From Pseudomonas tritici (lineage in GTDB: Bacteria > Pseudomonadota > Gammaproteobacteria > Pseudomonadales > Pseudomonadaceae), in the NCBI RefSeq assembly GCF_014268275.3, contig NZ_CP077084.1:4340001-4404000 (forward strand): DNA of 64,000 nucleotides, given 5' to 3'. The notes beneath the pieces are model-generated. The model did no database searches, was not told the DNA's origin, and saw only the letters and a list, made by a program, of their open reading frames with translations. Numbering within the stretch: position 1 is the first letter of the stretch; every line of letters starts with the position of its first letter. The position numbers were made by a program, and so were the translations under genes. Shown here piece after piece: positions 53,742 to 62,948 of the stretch.

Positions 53742-54953
53742 TTAATGAGCCATGGCCTCTATATGGGTCCGTCGCCCTGGCTTAAAACCATGATCACGTG
53801 CCGCCCACGCGATCACCAGCGCCACGCCGATCAATACCAGCATTGCCCATGGAAACGCCGCTACGCCCCAGTGGTCCAGCAATACCCCGCCCATCACGCC
53901 GCTCGCGGCAATCGCGCTGTTCCACGCCACCACATTCAGCGACAACGCCACATCCGCGCCATCACCCGCCGCATCCGCGAGGGCCGTTTGCAGCAAGGTG
54001 GCGGCACCGCCGAAACTCAAGCCCCACACGGCGACACCGACGTAGACCACGCCAGGCACCTCGCCCGACACGCCAAACACCAGCGAGATCACCGCAAATA
54101 CCACCAGGCTGACCAGCACTGTCTTGCGTAATAACGGCTCGACCAGCTTGGCCGTCAACCAAATCCCCGCCAATGCGGCAATGCCGAATACCAGCAACAC
54201 CACGTCCACCCGCCCAGCCAGCCCCGCCCGTGCGACGAACGGGGCGATGTAGGTGTACAGAATGTTGTGCGCCAGCATCCAACTGATGACCACCGCCAGC
54301 ACCGGCCACACGCCCGGCGTCGTCAGCACCTTGCCCAACGACACGCGTTGATGCGCGGGTTGGGGCGCGTAGTCCGGGACTTTCACCAGCACCCACACAA
54401 TCAACACCAGGCTAACCGCCGACATCAGACCGAACGTGGTGCGCCACCCCAGCAGCCCACCCAGCCACGTGCCCAGCGGCACACCCAACGACAAGGCAAT
54501 CGGCGTGCCGACCATCGCCAACGCCAGCGCCCTGCCCTGTTGATGCGGCGCAACCATGCGCCGGGCGTAACCGGCCAGCAGGCTCCAGGCCAACCCTGCC
54601 GCCACACCGGCGAAGAAGCGCGCCACCAGAGTCACGCCATAGTGAGACGACAGCGCGGTGATGGAGTTGAACAATAAAAAACCGACGATGGTCAGCAGCA
54701 ACACATTGCGTCGGCGCCAGCCACGGGTAGCAATCGTCATGGGAATCACCGCCAACAACGAACCCAGTGCATAAGCGGTGACCATCTGCCCGGCCATAGA
54801 GGGCGAAATCGCCAAGCCGTCGCTGATCAACGGCAAGAGGCCGGCGGGCAAGGTTTCGGTGACGATGCAGATAAAGCCGGTCATGGCCAAGGCGAGCAAG
54901 GCGCCGATGGGCAGGCGGTCGGATGACCTAGATAACGTCAGTGAGGGTGTCAC
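53742..54953 (-). CDS. MFS drug/sugar efflux transporter (DHA1 type)
   Basis: 403 residues, twelve membrane segments. Motif ITETLPAGLLP-like stretch (IVTETLPAGLLPLISDGLAI), TAYALGSLLAVIPMTIATRG, and motif C-like GTPIALSLGVPLGTWLGGLL point to the arabinose-efflux/drug:H+ antiporter-1 branch. It is divergent from a TetR regulator whose helix-turn-helix lies 120 bp away and is its likely controller. The start at 54953 gives the usual N-terminus for the family. Confidence 0.86.
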   Translation of the reverse strand: MTPSLTLSRSSDRLPIGALLALAMTGFICIVTETLPAGLLPLISDGLAISPSMAGQMVTAYALGSLLAVIPMTIATRGWRRRNVLLLTIVGFLLFNSITALSSHYGVTLVARFFAGVAAGLAWSLLAGYARRMVAPHQQGRALALAMVGTPIALSLGVPLGTWLGGLLGWRTTFGLMSAVSLVLIVWVLVKVPDYAPQPAHQRVSLGKVLTTPGVWPVLAVVISWMLAHNILYTYIAPFVARAGLAGRVDVVLLVFGIAALAGIWLTAKLVEPLLRKTVLVSLVVFAVISLVFGVSGEVPGVVYVGVAVWGLSFGGAATLLQTALADAAGDGADVALSLNVVAWNSAIAASGVMGGVLLDHWGVAAFPWAMLVLIGVALVIAWAARDHGFKPGRRTHIEAMAH

Positions 54954-55074
54954 GGTAAACTCCTTGAGCGAGACTTAGATACTGATCGATATAGATGTTG
55001 CCGGCGACTGCAACACGTTGTCAACGACTTATGTATCGACTAGTATTTATATCGCTTTCCACCGGAGACCTGAC

Positions 55075-55779
55075 ATGGCGCAAATGGGCCGCCCCCGTAC
55101 CTTCGATCGCGAACACGCTGTGGAACAGGCCATGCACCTGTTCTGGCAGCACGGCTACGACGCCACTTCCCTCGCCCAACTCAAGGCCGGCCTGGGTGGC
55201 GGAATCTCCGCGCCGAGTTTTTACGCGGCGTTCGGTTCCAAAGAGGCGTTATTTGACGAATGCGTGCAGCGCTACCTGGCGACCTACGCCCAGGTCACCG
55301 AATGCCTGTGGGACGAAAGCCTGATACCGCGCCAGGCCGTTGAGACAGCGCTGCGTCAGTCGGCGCGCATGCAGTGTGAAGACGGGCATCCCAAAGGCTG
55401 CATGGTGGCACTGGGGGTGATGAGCGCGCCAAGCCCGGAAAACGCGCGGGTGGCGACTGGGTTAACGCAGTCGCGGCTGCGCACGCGCGCTGGGATTGTG
55501 GCCTGCGTGGAACGGGCGATACGCCTGGGGCAGTTACCGCAGACGCTCAACCCGGCCGTGATGGCGACGGTGTTTGACAGCTTCCTGCAGGGCATTTCGA
55601 TCCTGGCACGGGACAATGTGCCCCATGCCACTCTCGACGCGGCGATCAGCCAACTGCTGCTCACCTGGGATATCGCCGCCTCTGCTGTACCGCCCCTTCG
55701 TCCCGACGTTGCCTCAGGAAATCCACAATCGCCCGCACTCGATGCGGCCCATACCGCCCATGGGCATACAGCAAGGTAA
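55075..55779 (+). CDS. TetR/AcrR-family regulator with extended tail
   Basis: 234 residues from ATG 55075 (MAQMGRPRTFDREHAVEQAM). The helix-turn-helix lies at LFWQHGYDATSLAQLKAGLG and SAPSFYAAFGSKEALFDECV, followed by a helical ligand domain ending near residue 200 (ISQLLLTWDIAAS). The last about 30 residues (PPLRPDVASGNPQSPALDAA) are low-complexity and run antisense over a LysR remnant, so the original stop was probably lost. It is divergent from the MFS pump and likely represses it. Confidence 0.86.
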   Translation: MAQMGRPRTFDREHAVEQAMHLFWQHGYDATSLAQLKAGLGGGISAPSFYAAFGSKEALFDECVQRYLATYAQVTECLWDESLIPRQAVETALRQSARMQCEDGHPKGCMVALGVMSAPSPENARVATGLTQSRLRTRAGIVACVERAIRLGQLPQTLNPAVMATVFDSFLQGISILARDNVPHATLDAAISQLLLTWDIAASAVPPLRPDVASGNPQSPALDAAHTAHGHTAR

Positions 55780-55836
55780 ACGGCCGCGAGCGTCCGTGAT
55801 AAGGCAGCAACACCTCCACCAAACTGCCACCGACCC
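55661..55836 (-). pseudogene. LysR regulator C-terminal remnant
   Basis: The minus strand reads GSLVEVLLPYHGRSRPFTLL, then YAHGRYGPHRVRAIVDFLRQ and stop at 55661, the standard end of a LysR effector domain (L-V-E-V-L, R-P-F-x-L-L-Y, R-V-R-x-x-V-D-F-L). Nothing upstream in this frame matches the rest of such a protein. It overlaps the 3' end of the TetR gene on the other strand, so insertion/deletion has joined the two. Confidence 0.6.
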
Positions 55837-55929
55837 TTACTCGGCGGTGAGGCTGCTGGGGCTGCCCAGTTGCAAATCTTCGAAATGGCGCTTCACGCTT
55901 GCTTTCGCTGATGACACACCGCTAATCTT

Positions 55930-55948
55930 GCGAATAATTCTTATCCGC
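55930..55948. promoter_or_regulatory. Fur box upstream of fecI-like gene
   Basis: GCGAATAATTCTTATCCGC resembles the Pseudomonas Fur-box pattern (GAATNATTCTNAT-type dyad), 14 bp before the sigma-factor start. It should repress the unit when iron is plentiful. Confidence 0.6.
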
Positions 55949-55961
55949 AGACTTAGCCTCC

Positions 55962-56483
55962 ATGTCGGCCAGCAATCTTCCCTTGAACCAGGCGGTCCAG
56001 GCGCTCTACACCGAGCACCATGGCTGGTTGTTCGGCTGGCTGCGGAAAAAGCTCGGCTGCCCGTATAACGCGGCGGATCTCTCCCACGACACGTTCCTGC
56101 GTATCCTCGCCTCCCGCGACGCGCTGGGAGCGATGCGTGAACCGCGGGCGTTCCTCACGACCACGGCGCGTCACTTGATTATCGACCGCGCTCGCCGTCG
56201 CCAGCTGGAAGACGCGTATCTGCGGGAACTGGCGCTGACCATCGAGATGATGGAGCAGTGCCAGCAATCGCCGGAGCAAATCCTGGTCACCCTTGAAGCA
56301 TTGGAACAGATCGCCTTCGTGCTCGACGGCCTGGCGCTGAATGCGCGGCGGGCGTTCCTGCTGTACTTCCTCGAAGGCCTGCGCCAAAGCGAAATCGCCA
56401 GCCGCCTGGGCATTTCCGAGCGCATGGTGCGCAAGCATCTGATGAATGCCTTGATGCATTGCAACCACGCGTTGGACGTATGA
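55962..56483 (+). CDS. FecI-type ECF sigma factor
   Basis: 173 residues: region 2 (LYTEHHGWLFGWLRKKLGCP, then LSHDTFLRILASRDAL and RAFLTTTARHLIIDRARRRQ) and region 4 (LPARRAFLLYF-like NARRAFLLYFLEGLRQSEIA, then SRLGISERMVRKHLMNALMH). It recruits RNA polymerase to the receptor promoter when the matching anti-sigma factor is triggered by a siderophore. It overlaps fecR-like by four bases (ATGA) and has a Fur box upstream. Confidence 0.92.
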   Translation: MSASNLPLNQAVQALYTEHHGWLFGWLRKKLGCPYNAADLSHDTFLRILASRDALGAMREPRAFLTTTARHLIIDRARRRQLEDAYLRELALTIEMMEQCQQSPEQILVTLEALEQIAFVLDGLALNARRAFLLYFLEGLRQSEIASRLGISERMVRKHLMNALMHCNHALDV

Positions 56484-57430
56484 GCGACGACCTCGACCAG
56501 CAGGCCGCCAACTGGGTGATTCGCCATAACGAAGGCCACCTCAGCAAGCGCGAACAACAGCACTTCGAACGATGGAAAGCCGCCGACCCACGGCACGGTG
56601 CAGCCTTTGAGCGTTTGCAAGGCTTTGTCGGACGCTTGCAGGCAATGCGCCCGCAACAGGCGCCGGTGCAGGCTGCGCTGGAGGCCGCGCGGGTGCGTCG
56701 GCGCAACCCGGCGGGCCGCGTGCTGCTGGGACTGTTGGTGGCCTTGCCGGTGGCCCTCGCGTTGCGGGCTTACCCTCCCAGCTATCTGCTGGCAGACCAG
56801 CGCACCGCCCCGGCGCAATGGCAACGCGTCAACCTGGAAGACGGTTCGCAACTGACCCTCAGCGGCAACAGCGCCGTGGACCTGACCTTCAATGGCGAGC
56901 AACGCCAGGTGCGTTTGCTGCGCGGTGAAATCCTGGTGCAGGTTGCCCATGATGCGACACGGCCGTTTACCGTGGTCACCGATGACGGCCAAATGCGCGC
57001 CCTTGGCACGCGCTTTACGGTAAAGCGCGAGACGCCGGGCACCCTGCTCAGCCTGCTTGAATCCAAAGTCGCGGCGACTGGCGCCAGCCAGCATGACGCC
57101 GTACACGTCAGCGCCGGCGAGCAAGCGCGCATCACGCCGAACGCTGTCACGCTGCTCGGCAAGATCGACCCACGCACCACCGACGATGCCTGGCAGCGCC
57201 ATCAACTGGTGGTGCAGGACCGGCCATTGCCGGAGGTGCTCGACGAACTGGCGCGCCAATTCGGCGGCCATGTGCAGTTCAATCGCGAGCAACTGGCCGA
57301 CCTGCGTGTTTCCGCCGTATTGCCGCTGGATAACCCACGCCGCGCCCTGCAGTTGATTGCCGATGGTCTGCCGGTGCGTATCCGCGCGTTCAGCCCGCTG
57401 TGGTTGCAGATTGAGCGTCACGAAAAATAG
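56480..57430 (+). CDS. FecR-type transmembrane anti-sigma regulator
   Basis: 316 residues: an N-terminal anti-sigma domain (LDQQAANWVIRHNEGHLSKR, then HFERWKAADPRHGAAFERLQ), one membrane helix at about 75-95 (VLLGLLVALPVALALRAYP), and a periplasmic FecR domain (VNLEDGSQLTLSGNSAVDLT, VVTDDGQMRALGTRFTVKRE, HVSAGEQARI) with a C-terminal STN-like part that meets the receptor. It carries the siderophore signal from the outer-membrane receptor to the sigma factor. Coupled start overlaps fecI-like. Confidence 0.92.
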   Translation: MSDDLDQQAANWVIRHNEGHLSKREQQHFERWKAADPRHGAAFERLQGFVGRLQAMRPQQAPVQAALEAARVRRRNPAGRVLLGLLVALPVALALRAYPPSYLLADQRTAPAQWQRVNLEDGSQLTLSGNSAVDLTFNGEQRQVRLLRGEILVQVAHDATRPFTVVTDDGQMRALGTRFTVKRETPGTLLSLLESKVAATGASQHDAVHVSAGEQARITPNAVTLLGKIDPRTTDDAWQRHQLVVQDRPLPEVLDELARQFGGHVQFNREQLADLRVSAVLPLDNPRRALQLIADGLPVRIRAFSPLWLQIERHEK

Positions 57431-57471
57431 TCTTGCGGGCCGGGTTCCGCTTTTCACGACTGCTGCGTCAA

Positions 57472-57505
57472 GGAAGAAAGCACCTCAATCACAGGAATTT
57501 CTTCC
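57472..57505 (+). promoter_or_regulatory. inverted repeat abutting the receptor start codon
   Basis: GGAAGAAA (57472-57479) and TTTCTTCC (57498-57505) form an 8-bp stem whose right arm ends right at the ATG at 57506, with the purine-rich AGGAA within the loop region. It might limit ribosome access to the receptor mRNA; or it is chance. Confidence 0.35.
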
Positions 57506-59911
57506 ATGCCCCGCCACTTCAAGCGTTCTGCGTTGCCCCTCGCCCTGGCGATCAACCTGGCCAGCCTGGCTGCGCTGACCCTGGCCATCAGCAGCCCGGT
57601 GGCGGCGCAAGAAACCGTGCGTTATGCCATCGCCGCCGGCGCCTTGGGCCCGGCGTTGAACCTGTTTGCCCAGCAGGCGCATGTGGCGCTGCTGTTCGAC
57701 AGCAAGACCGTCGCTGGCCTGAACACCGCCGGTTTGCAAGGCGACTACCCGGTGGCGCAGGGCTTCGCCCAGTTGCTGCGCGGCAGCGGTTTGCAGGCGG
57801 TGCAAGGCACCAACGGTTACGTACTGGTGCCACTCACGACCAGCGGCTCGCTGGAGCTGGGCCCCACCGCCATCACCGGCCTCAGCGAAGAACGCAGCAC
57901 TGACCACGTCAAAGGCTACGTCGCCACGCGCAACCTCAGCGCCACCAAGACCGACACCCCGATCATCGAAACCCCGCAATCGCTGTCGGTGGTCACCAAT
58001 GACGAAATCCGTGACCGCCAATCCGAAACGCTCTCGCAAACCCTCGACCTCACGCCGGGCTTCACCAGCCAGCCCACCAGTTTCAACCGCACCTCGGACC
58101 GCTTCCGTATTCGCGGTTTCGACGTGGAATCCGCCACGGGTGGCTCCCTGCGCGATGGACTGCGCCTGCAAAACAACTCCTACGACGGCGTGCAGGAACC
58201 CTATGGGCTGGAACGCGCCGAGGTGATTCGCGGCGCGGCGTCGGTGCTGTACGGCCAACTGTCGCCGGGCGGCTTGATCAACACCGTGAGCAAGCGCCCA
58301 AGCCAAACGCCCTACCACGAGATCAACCTGCAAGCCGGGCAGAACGATCGCAAGCAACTGTCCGCCGACTTCACGGGCCCGGTGGGCGACAGTGACACCT
58401 TGAGCTACCGCCTGACCCTGCTCGACCGCAAGAGCGACACCGCTGCCGATCACATCCAGAACGACAAGGTCTACGTCGCCCCGGCCCTGACCTGGCAACC
58501 GGATGACGATACGTCGCTGACCCTGCTGTCGTTCTATCAGAAGACCGAGACAGGCTTCTCCGCGCCCCTGCCCTATCAGTTGACCAAGGGCGTGGGCAGC
58601 GGCGGTTTCCAGATCGGCCGCCACGACTTTATCGGCGAGCCGGACTACGACGAAATGAATGGCGAGATGTCTGCGCTGGGCTATGAATTCGAACACCGCT
58701 TCGATGAGCACACGCGCATCAGCAACAAGCTGCGCTACTACCAGTCGGATGTGACGTGGCGGTACCTGCAAGTCAACACCGCCGGCATCGCCGCCGCGCA
58801 GACCACCGGCATCCTGCGCCGCCAATACAGCGACCGCCAAGAGCGCTCGCGGGGCCTGGCCAGCGACACCAACATCGAAAGCAAATGGCAATTCGGCGAC
58901 TGGCAGCACACCTTCCTGCTGGGCTTCGACGGCTATGACACCAGCTACGACTCGCATAACTTCCGTGGCACTGCACCGTCACTGAACCTGGCAACCTACA
59001 ACTACGGCCAGCCGGTGGTGGTGAACCGCAACCCGGCAACCGACCGCGGTTCGCAGATCGATACCCTGCAAAAAGGCCTCTATTTCCAGGACCAGATCAA
59101 GTTCGATGAGCGTTGGATTCTGCTGTTGGGCGCACGCCATGACTGGGCCGACCAAGACACCGAACTGTTCCGCAATTCCGCCAAGAGCAGCCAGAGCGAT
59201 GAAGCCACCACCTGGCGCGCGGGCCTGGTGTACAAGGCCGACAATGGCGTGGCGCCCTATATCAGCTACAGCGAGTCGTTCTTCCCGGTGGCCGGCACCA
59301 ACAAGGCGGGGCAAAGCTTTGTCCCCACCGAGGGCAAGCAGTATGAAATCGGTATCCGCTATCAGCCCGAAGGCAGCGCCACGCTGCTGAGTGCAGCGGT
59401 GTACCAGTTGGAACAGCGCAACGTGCTGAGCCAGGACCGCACCGATCTCAACTTCTCGGTGCAGGTCGGCGAAGTGCGCTCGCGTGGCTTCGAGCTCGAA
59501 GCCAAGACCGAAGTCACCCCCAACCTCAGCCTGATCTCGTCCTACGCCTATATCGATGCACGCATTACCAAAAGCGATATCGCCAGCGAAATCGGCCAAC
59601 GCAGTGAAGACACGCCTTACCACCAGGCCGCCCTCTGGGCCGACTACCGCCTGGCGGCATTGGGTATCCCGCAACTGCGCATCGGCGGCGGCGCCCGCTA
59701 CAAAGGCACGACCCAAGCCTCCGGCGTACCGTCATCAATGCCCGCCTACACCCTGTACGACGCGCGCGCCAGCTACGAAATCGATCCGCATTGGGAAGTC
59801 GCGCTTAACGCCAACAACGTCACCAACAAACGCTACACCTACTGCGAATTCGCGATTTGCCGCTATGGCGATGAGCGGCAGTTGGTCAGTTCATTGACGT
59901 ATCGCTGGTAG
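57506..59911 (+). CDS. TonB-dependent siderophore receptor with signalling (STN) domain
   Basis: 801 residues: signal peptide (LPLALAINLASLAALTLAIS), STN domain about 40-115 (VRYAIAAGALGPALNLFAQQ, then LLRGSGLQAVQGTNGYVLVP), TonB-box region, plug (TDTPIIETPQSLSVVTNDEI, RIRGFDVESATGG, RAEVIRGAASVLYGQLSPGG), and a 22-strand barrel ending in the aromatic Y-R-W. The C-terminal CEFAICRYGDERQLV loop resembles hydroxamate (ferrioxamine/ferrichrome) receptors. It imports a ferric siderophore and signals through FecR to FecI. The ligand is an inference. Confidence 0.92.
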   Translation: MPRHFKRSALPLALAINLASLAALTLAISSPVAAQETVRYAIAAGALGPALNLFAQQAHVALLFDSKTVAGLNTAGLQGDYPVAQGFAQLLRGSGLQAVQGTNGYVLVPLTTSGSLELGPTAITGLSEERSTDHVKGYVATRNLSATKTDTPIIETPQSLSVVTNDEIRDRQSETLSQTLDLTPGFTSQPTSFNRTSDRFRIRGFDVESATGGSLRDGLRLQNNSYDGVQEPYGLERAEVIRGAASVLYGQLSPGGLINTVSKRPSQTPYHEINLQAGQNDRKQLSADFTGPVGDSDTLSYRLTLLDRKSDTAADHIQNDKVYVAPALTWQPDDDTSLTLLSFYQKTETGFSAPLPYQLTKGVGSGGFQIGRHDFIGEPDYDEMNGEMSALGYEFEHRFDEHTRISNKLRYYQSDVTWRYLQVNTAGIAAAQTTGILRRQYSDRQERSRGLASDTNIESKWQFGDWQHTFLLGFDGYDTSYDSHNFRGTAPSLNLATYNYGQPVVVNRNPATDRGSQIDTLQKGLYFQDQIKFDERWILLLGARHDWADQDTELFRNSAKSSQSDEATTWRAGLVYKADNGVAPYISYSESFFPVAGTNKAGQSFVPTEGKQYEIGIRYQPEGSATLLSAAVYQLEQRNVLSQDRTDLNFSVQVGEVRSRGFELEAKTEVTPNLSLISSYAYIDARITKSDIASEIGQRSEDTPYHQAALWADYRLAALGIPQLRIGGGARYKGTTQASGVPSSMPAYTLYDARASYEIDPHWEVALNANNVTNKRYTYCEFAICRYGDERQLVSSLTYRW

Positions 59912-59951
59912 CGCTAAGAGCAGGCTGACGCGGGAAATGGCAAAAAATGAC

Positions 59952-60848
59952 CTAGAACAGCAGTCGCGAAAAGTCGCAGCAGGCTTGGGCCAGCGTTGCG
60001 ACGTCCTGGTTCAGGCCAAATTGTCGGTCCACGCGATGCAACGCCACATATTGGATATCCGGTAGCGCAGGCTGCGTGACCAACGCGCGCAAGGTGCCTT
60101 GCTCGATCAGATGGGACAGGCACACCACCGGCAGGTAGCTCACACCCACCCCCGACAACGCCAACCCGGCCTGCACCAACAGGTTATGGCTGGTCAGGGT
60201 GCGCGGCAGTTGCACATTGTTTGCCGCCAGCCAGCGTTCGTAGATCATCCCGGTACCCGACTGCGAACCCTGGGTGAGCACGGTGTAGCTGGCGAGCGTT
60301 TCCAGGCTGATGGGATCGGCGTCCGGGATCAGGCCTGGGGAGCACATCCAGGCGTTTTCCACGCATTGCAGCACGGTACTGTGGAAGCGCGGATCGCTGT
60401 AGACGTCCGGCACAATCACCAGGTCCAGTTGGTCGCTTTCCAATTTGCGAAACAGCTCGCTGCTCAGCTCTACCGACGGTTCGATCTGCACCTTGGGGTA
60501 GGCCTGGCGCAGCGCTTCGACCAGCGCCGGCAACCAGGTCAGCGCCGTCAGCTCGGTGACCCCGAGGCGAAACCGGCGCACCAGCACTTCGCGGGCACTG
60601 ACGCGCTCGAGCAATTGGTCGCGGCTTTTGAGCAGGTCACGGGCGTAATCAAGCAGTTCACCGCCTTTTTCCGTCAGCCGGGCGTTGCGTTTGCTGCGGT
60701 CGAATACCTCGACGTCGAAGGTGTCTTCCAGCTCCTGTATACGCTTGGAGATGGCCGACTGAGACATGTTCAGCTTGTTGGCCGCGGCTTCGAAACTGCC
60801 CAGCTCGGCGATCCAGTACAGCGCGTCGATTTGCTTGAACGTGATCAT
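59952..60848 (-). CDS. LysR-family regulator of the downstream rraA-like operon
   Basis: 298 residues. The N-terminal winged helix (FKQIDALYWIAELGSFEAAA, then LNMSQSAISKRIQELEDTFD) is followed by an effector-binding domain (FRLGVTELTALTWLPALVEA, LDLVIVPDVYSD, VTQPALPDIQYVALHRVDRQ). The start ATG faces the RraA-family gene, with 123 bp between, so it is the likely activator of that operon in response to the substrate. Confidence 0.88.
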   Translation of the reverse strand: MITFKQIDALYWIAELGSFEAAANKLNMSQSAISKRIQELEDTFDVEVFDRSKRNARLTEKGGELLDYARDLLKSRDQLLERVSAREVLVRRFRLGVTELTALTWLPALVEALRQAYPKVQIEPSVELSSELFRKLESDQLDLVIVPDVYSDPRFHSTVLQCVENAWMCSPGLIPDADPISLETLASYTVLTQGSQSGTGMIYERWLAANNVQLPRTLTSHNLLVQAGLALSGVGVSYLPVVCLSHLIEQGTLRALVTQPALPDIQYVALHRVDRQFGLNQDVATLAQACCDFSRLLF

Positions 60849-60971
60849 GGTGTGCCAGTCATGAAAAAAATCGATGCTAACACATCATAAAATATCGCTA
60901 AAACTCTCCGTTCATCGCTCCTAAGATCCGGCCATAGCCCATCGCTATCCAAACGACTCTGGAGATTTGCC

Positions 60972-61634
60972 ATGTCCTTGCCCGGTTCTCGCATCCTTCC
61001 CAACGCGCCCATGGCCTCGGCCGAATTGGTCGAGGCATTTGCCCACGTAGTCACGCCGCACATCAGCGACAACCTGGCCCGGCACATCGGCGCCCGTGGG
61101 CTCACGCGCTACAACCGCAGCGGGAAGCTGGTAGGCACGGCGATCACCGTCAAGACGCGCCCCGGTGACAACCTGCTGATCTACAAGGCCATGAGCATGC
61201 TGCAACCCGGCCATGTGCTGGTGGTGGACGGCCAGGGCGACACCAACAACGCGGTGATCGGCGAGCTGGTCAAGCTCTACGCCCAGCAACGCGGTTGCGT
61301 AGGGTTTGTGATCGACGGCGCGATTCGTGATGTCGCCAGCTTCGAGGACACCCCCTGCTATGCCCGCGCCGTGGTGCATACCGGCCCGTACAAAACCGGG
61401 CCCGGCGAAGTGAACGTGCCAGTGTCCATCGGCGGCATGATCATCAACCCGGGCGACCTGCTGGTAGGCGATGAAGATGGCCTGGTCGCGTTCTCCCAGG
61501 CAGACGCTGGCGAAGTGCTGCGCCGCGCCGCCCAGCACGCCGACCATGAAGAAACGGTCAAGGCCGAAATTGCCAGCGGCGCGGTGCGCCAGAGCTGGAT
61601 CGACAAAGTCCTGCACAACGCAGGCCTGGCGTGA
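60972..61634 (+). CDS. RraA-family aldolase / 4-hydroxy-4-methyl-2-oxoglutarate aldolase-like
   Basis: 220 residues. The family motif GVIDGAIRD-like stretch (CVGFVIDGAIRDVASFED) carries the Arg-Asp pair, preceded by VLVVDGQGDTNNAVIGELVK with the metal-site acids. Class-II pyruvate aldolases of this fold split 4-hydroxy-4-methyl-2-oxoglutarate to pyruvate units and can decarboxylate oxaloacetate; RNase E inhibition is unrelated. It heads an operon with an aminotransferase (11 bp gap) and a symporter, suggesting breakdown of a glutamate-like hydroxy amino acid. Confidence 0.84.
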   Translation: MSLPGSRILPNAPMASAELVEAFAHVVTPHISDNLARHIGARGLTRYNRSGKLVGTAITVKTRPGDNLLIYKAMSMLQPGHVLVVDGQGDTNNAVIGELVKLYAQQRGCVGFVIDGAIRDVASFEDTPCYARAVVHTGPYKTGPGEVNVPVSIGGMIINPGDLLVGDEDGLVAFSQADAGEVLRRAAQHADHEETVKAEIASGAVRQSWIDKVLHNAGLA

Positions 61635-61645
61635 AGGAATCCGTG

Positions 61646-62854
61646 ATGAGTCATGCATTTTTGTCGGACCGCGTCCTGGGCATTGCGCCCTCCCCGAGTA
61701 TCGCCGCCAATGCGTTGGTGAGCGAGTTGCGTGCCCAGGGCCGCGACATCGTTAACTTCACCGTGGGCGAGCCGGATTTCGACACGCCTGCGCATATTCT
61801 GGAGGCCGCCAGCCAGGCGATGCACAGCGGCGACACCCACTACACCGCCACCACTGGCACCCTTGCGCTGCGCCAGGCGATTTGCCTCAAGCTGGCGCGC
61901 GACAACGACTTGGCTTATGGCCTGGACGAAGTGGTCGCCGGTTGTGGCGGCAAGCACATCATTTATCACGCGCTGGCGGCGACGCTCAATCGCGGCGATG
62001 AAGTCATCGTGCACACGCCGTACTGGGTGTCGTATCCGGATATAGCGCGGCTCAACGATGCCACCCCGGTGATCATCCCCGGTGATGAAAGCCTGGGTTT
62101 CAAGTTGTCGCCCGAGGCCCTTGAACAGGCGATCACTGCGCGCACCAAATGGGTGATCCTCAACAGCCCGAACAACCCCAGTGGCGCGGTGTACAACGAG
62201 GCTGAACTGCTCGCGCTGGCGCAGGTGCTACGCCGCCATCCCCATGTGCTGATCATGGCTGACGAGATCTACGAACACTTCGTCTACGGCGAGGCCCGGC
62301 ATGTACCGTTAACGCGCCTGGCTCCCGACCTCAAGGCGCGTACCCTGATCATCAACGGCGCCTCCAAGGGCTATGCGATGACTGGCTGGCGCCTGGGCTT
62401 TGGTGCGGGCCCCGCCTGGCTGATCGCAGCCATCGCCAAATTGCTGTCGCAAACCACCACCTGCCCCAGTTCGTTGAGCCAGGCCGCTGCGGTGGCCGCG
62501 TTTGCCGGCGAGCAGGCGCCCATTGGCGCGATGCGTGAGGAATACCGGCGACGCCGCGCATTGATGCTGGAGCGGTTGGAGGGCATTCCCGGCGTGAGCT
62601 GTACCCCGCCGGACGGTGCGTTCTATGTGTTCGCCAATGTGAGCGGACTGATGGGCAAACGCCCCCCACAGGGTCATCGCCTCGAGAGCGATAGCCAACT
62701 GGTCGACTACCTGCTGCGCGACTACGGCCTGGCCACGGTCAGCGGCGCGGCGTACGGCATGTCGCCGTATGTGCGCTTGTCTTTTGCCAGCTCGCCGCAA
62801 GTGATCGAAGAAGGTTGCCGCCGACTCAAAGACGCATGCCACGACCTGCGCTGA
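61646..62854 (+). CDS. PLP-dependent aspartate-type aminotransferase
   Basis: 402 residues from ATG 61646 (MSHAFLSDRVLGIAPSPSIA); an ATG at 61631 is also in frame. Class I/II motifs: VNFTVGEPDFDTPAHILEAA, DEVVAGCGGKHIIYHALAA, WVILNSPNNPSGAVYNEAEL, MADEIYEHFVYG, the Schiff-base lysine in INGASKGYAMTGWRLGFGAG, and SPYVRLSFASS with the carboxylate-binding arginine. It would convert an amino acid to the 2-oxo acid for the neighbouring RraA-type aldolase. Confidence 0.88.
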   Translation: MSHAFLSDRVLGIAPSPSIAANALVSELRAQGRDIVNFTVGEPDFDTPAHILEAASQAMHSGDTHYTATTGTLALRQAICLKLARDNDLAYGLDEVVAGCGGKHIIYHALAATLNRGDEVIVHTPYWVSYPDIARLNDATPVIIPGDESLGFKLSPEALEQAITARTKWVILNSPNNPSGAVYNEAELLALAQVLRRHPHVLIMADEIYEHFVYGEARHVPLTRLAPDLKARTLIINGASKGYAMTGWRLGFGAGPAWLIAAIAKLLSQTTTCPSSLSQAAAVAAFAGEQAPIGAMREEYRRRRALMLERLEGIPGVSCTPPDGAFYVFANVSGLMGKRPPQGHRLESDSQLVDYLLRDYGLATVSGAAYGMSPYVRLSFASSPQVIEEGCRRLKDACHDLR

Positions 62855-62948
62855 CAGCTGCCTGCCACACCCTGCGGCCAACGGACGGCTGCTTATTGAC
62901 TGCCTAGAACAACAACTCAAAATCATTGATCTCAAATGAGGCATTCCC

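Noticed and set aside
57485..58957. 490-codon minus-strand frame opposite the TonB receptor
   Set aside because: High-GC shadow frame; the translation lacks domain motifs and the real gene on the other strand is unmistakable.
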